From assembly GCA_038232935.1 (NCBI GenBank), contig JBBSMX010000101.1, positions 1 through 15,738 on the forward strand: a stretch of DNA of 15,738 nucleotides, written 5' to 3'. A program made the translations under genes and the position numbers. This DNA comes from JBBSMX01 sp038232935. Its GTDB lineage: Bacteria > Bacteroidota > Rhodothermia > Rhodothermales > JANQRZ01. Below the pieces are notes generated by a model. It saw only the letters and a list, made by a program, of their open reading frames with translations, was not told the DNA's origin and did no database searches. Numbering within the stretch: the stretch's first letter is position 1; the number at the start of each line of letters is the position of its first letter. This document shows positions 13,368-15,738 of the stretch, one piece after another.

Positions 13368-15606
13368 ATGGCCCTCCTCTACCGCATCGCCCTCCTCGCC
13401 GCGTTCGCTACCCCGGCCGCCGCGCAGTCCCTCGCCGACCTTCTCCCTGCGACGCTCGCCGACCTCCGGCCGCCCGTGACGACCGTGGAGCGCACTGGAG
13501 GCGAGGCCGATCTCCTCGTACGGTGGAGCGCGACCCACAGTGGCTCATCGGCGTAGACTTCGGCGGAGAGGGATTTAACGGTGGACTCAGCCGAGGGCGC
13601 GATTTCGTCGTCGGGTCCTCCTCGGTCGGGTCAGAGGGCGATCTGCCGGCCGAGATCGTGTTCAACAGCGAGTTAGAGACGCTCGCGCAGACGTTCCGGC
13701 TCAGTGGAGGCGTGAGCGCGGCGGGCGTCGGCACGTTTCCCGGCGCGGCCTACGACGTGTCGGACCCCGAGAACCCACGCCGCCTCAACATCTGCTTCCT
13801 CGAAGGCGATCTCAACAACGCGCCCAACTTCGAGTGGGACCCCGATGCAACAGGGCAGGGCGGTGCCGAGTGGTTTTACGTCATGGTGAGCGACTACGAC
13901 GGCACCGGCGAGACTTACGCCGACGCGAACTTCGTGCTGCCCCCCGACGAGGACATTCTCTATGTCGTGTGGGGACGGATCGCCGGCGGCCGCACCCTCC
14001 TCGAAGCCGATCCCTCGTCGATTACGATCGACATCGCGCGGATCGCCGCCTGACGGCCACGCTCCCCGACGACGGGCAGGTGCGCCTCTCGTGGAGCTAC
14101 GACGCCCCGACGGAGGCCGCCGGGCTCCGCGTCTATACCGGACTCGACGGAGCTGGCGTCCTCCTCGCCGAATTGCCTGTCACCGAAACGACCTACACGG
14201 ACACCGTCGCTGAGCCGGAATTGCGCTACTACCGGTTCGAAGCGGTCGACGGCCAGGGCACCGTCATTGACGTGAGCCAGGAGATCGCCGTGCAGACCTT
14301 CCGCTCGCTCAACGCTTCCCTCCTCGGGTAGATCAACGCGCGCGGGAGCTACGGCGACGTGTGGGGCTACGTGGACCCTGCCACGAGCCGCGAGTACGCC
14401 CTCCTCACCGCCCGCTTCGACGGCCTCAGCCTCATCGACCTCGACGGGCCCGCGCTCGCCGAGGTGGCCTTCGTGCCGGGAATCTCGGACGGCACCAGCG
14501 TGGCCGATGCCAAGGACGTCAAGACGTACGGGTCCTACGCCTACCTCGTCCACGAATTCGCCCCCGTCCTCGTCATCGACCTCACCGTCCCGACAGACCC
14601 GCAGGTCGTCGGCGAGATTGACGTGCAGCCCGATCCGTCGGACGGCGGCTCACACAACGTCCTCGTCGCGGGCGACTACCTCTTACGTCGTCGGCGGCCG
14701 CTCGCCGGGCGGGCTCCGTATCTACGACCTCGCTGCTGACCCTACCGACCCGCCCCTCGTCGGCGAGATCAACGGGACCGATGGGCAGACGTACTACCAC
14801 GATCTCGAAGTCGTCGGCGACATCGCCTATGCGGCCGCCATCTTCAACCAGGGCATCGATGTGCTCGACCTCTCGGACCGCACCGCGCCCGAGGTTCTTA
14901 CGACGATCGTCTATCCCGCGACGGATATGGGCGCGCACAACGTCTGCGCTACACCCGATGGCCAGACCATCTTCGTCGGCGACGAGATCGGCTCCGGCCG
15001 GTGGACGCGCGCCTTCGACGTCTCCGACCTCGACGACGTCGAGCTGATCGCCGAGATCATCGTGGACCCGAACGCGGTCGTGCACAACTGCTATGTCACC
15101 GAAGACGACCGCCTCCACATCGCCCACTATTCCGAGGGCTACCAAGTGTTCGACGTGAGCAACCCCGCCACGCCCGAGCGCGTCGCCTTCTACGACACGT
15201 ACCTCGAACCCGACTACGGTTTCGTGGGTGCGTGGACGGCCTACCCCTACCTTCCGAGTGGGCGGACGCTCGTCTCGACGCTCGGCGAAGGGCTCTTTGT
15301 GATTGAGACGGCCGCGACTGTGGTGTCGGCAGAGAGCGAGGGCTCGGCACCGACGTTCGCGCTCGACGCTCCGTATCCGAACCCGTCGAGCGGGGCCGCG
15401 ACGTTCCGCTTCACGCTCGACGCGCCGTCCGCGTCACGCTCTACGACGTGCTCGGCCGCGCCGTCGCCGTCCTCGCTGAGGGCGAGTGGAGCGCGGGCAT
15501 CCACATGGCGGAGGTGCAGACCGGCGGGCTCGCGAACGGCGTCTACTTCGCCCGACTCGAAGCCGACGGTCGCGTCGCATCGCAGGCACTCACCGTGCAG
15601 CGCTAG
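13368..15606 (+). pseudogene. Choice-of-anchor B family secreted protein with type IX sorting domain, multiply broken
   Basis: The protein can be followed through three frames. It starts MALLYRIALLAAFATPAAAQ (signal peptide, ATG 13368). A 1-base loss near 13530-13555 moves to the frame with WLIGVDFGGEGFNGGLSRG. A second loss near 14045-14055 leads to a fibronectin-III-like part (LPDDGQVRLSWSYDAP). TAG at 14329-14331 follows SLNASLLG, where Gln is likely. The choice-of-anchor B repeats begin at GSYGDVWGYVDPATSREYAL; an extra T near 14680-14686 shifts frame at GDYLYVVGGR. The repeats end TLGEGLFVIE. The linker YPNPSSGAATFRFTLDAPS then loses a base near 15420-15432 before VTLYDVLGRAVAVLAEGEW and NGVYFARLEADGR, the Por/type IX secretion C-terminal domain, stop TAG 15604-15606. 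The intact form (about 745 aa) would be exported and held on the cell surface. Either a true pseudogene or an error-prone stretch of sequence. Confidence 0.85.
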
Positions 15607-15614
15607 TGTGAGAG

Positions 15615-15738
15615 TCACGTACTCGTAAGCCGGTAGCCGCAATGCCGCACCCATCGCCGTATCTCCCCGATCTCTACGAGCGCCAACGCCTCGGACACCG
15701 CCGTGCGGAGGGTGTCCCGCGTCCGTGCTCCCACCGCA
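15615..15738 (-). CDS. C-terminal 40 residues of a leftward gene, probably an IS630-type transposase
   Basis: The reverse strand is open from the window edge to TGA (15617-15615). It codes TRDTLRTAVSEALALVEIGE then IRRWVRHCGYRLTST. The ending, with a helix and then W(V/F)xHCGY, resembles the C-terminus of IS630/Tc1-type DDE transposases, which often end in a GWFxHCGY-like motif. The rest lies outside the window. The stop is only 8 bases from the anchor-B stop codon, leaving no room for a normal IS terminal repeat outside that gene. The family call rests on a short motif. Confidence 0.45.
   Translation of the reverse strand, partial: AVGARTRDTLRTAVSEALALVEIGEIRRWVRHCGYRLTST

Noticed and set aside
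2463..14331. Genome-wide reassignment of TAG to glutamine
   Set aside because: Several intact genes in the window end in TAG at natural C-termini, and frameshifts co-occur in one of the two affected genes.
13368..15606. Programmed frameshifting in the anchor-B gene
   Set aside because: Four shifts in both directions plus a TAG, with no slippery heptamers seen; mutation or sequence error is simpler.
15247..15654. 135-aa minus-strand ORF over the anchor-B 3' end
   Set aside because: Its frame differs from the transposase-like C-terminus and it overlaps the sorting domain; no recognisable motif.
1..15738. CRISPR arrays, tRNA or rRNA genes, prophage or toxin-antitoxin modules
   Set aside because: No regularly spaced repeats, no tRNA-like cloverleaf or rRNA signature noticed by eye, and no phage or toxin-antitoxin protein motifs.

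Overview
The window is GC-rich chromosomal DNA, probably from a member of the Rhodothermales/Rhodothermota (Bacteroidota-related). The main evidence is the gene at the right end, a broken choice-of-anchor B protein that ends in a type IX secretion (Por) sorting domain. Other support is the near absence of Shine-Dalgarno sequences, the pyrimidine-rich leaders, and homolog types usual in that group. This placement is inference. There are no rRNA, tRNA or CRISPR features. Because of the high GC, nearly every real gene is covered by long antisense and out-of-frame ORFs that are not genes.

Left part (1-3092): a MATE efflux transporter runs leftward off the window. Divergent from it is a hybrid histidine kinase (membrane sensor, PAS, HisKA, HATPase, receiver) cut by one in-frame TAG inside the ATPase domain. 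Then (3183-6805) comes a rightward cluster: a GT2 glycosyltransferase fused to a membrane and degenerate sugar-transferase module, the acetyl-CoA carboxylase alpha subunit (accA), and a YbgC-like thioesterase 12 bp downstream. The glycosyltransferase carries a G-rich/C-rich repeat insertion in frame. A long inverted repeat separates it from accA.

Middle part (6802-11306): an AraC-type regulator converges on the thioesterase (stop codons share CTAG) and diverges from a small secreted, probably outer-membrane protein. A DUF4386-like membrane protein follows. Then comes a complete IS110-family element of about 1.34 kb. Joining the GC on its left to the GC on its right restores an in-frame cupin gene, so the element sits in codon 3 of that gene. 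Its upstream non-coding region folds like an IS110/IS621 bridge RNA, and segments of it match the right end and the actual insertion flanks.

Right part (11349-15738): a YdeI/OmpD-associated protein, a possible 52-aa protein, two tandem SRPBCC-fold proteins, and the anchor-B gene with four single-base frameshifts plus one in-frame TAG. Last is the C-terminal end of a leftward gene that resembles an IS630-type transposase.

Overall this is an accessory-type neighbourhood with insertion sequences, repeats and decaying genes around a few housekeeping genes. The clearest biology is the IS110 element and its predicted bridge RNA. I see no convincing new multi-gene system.
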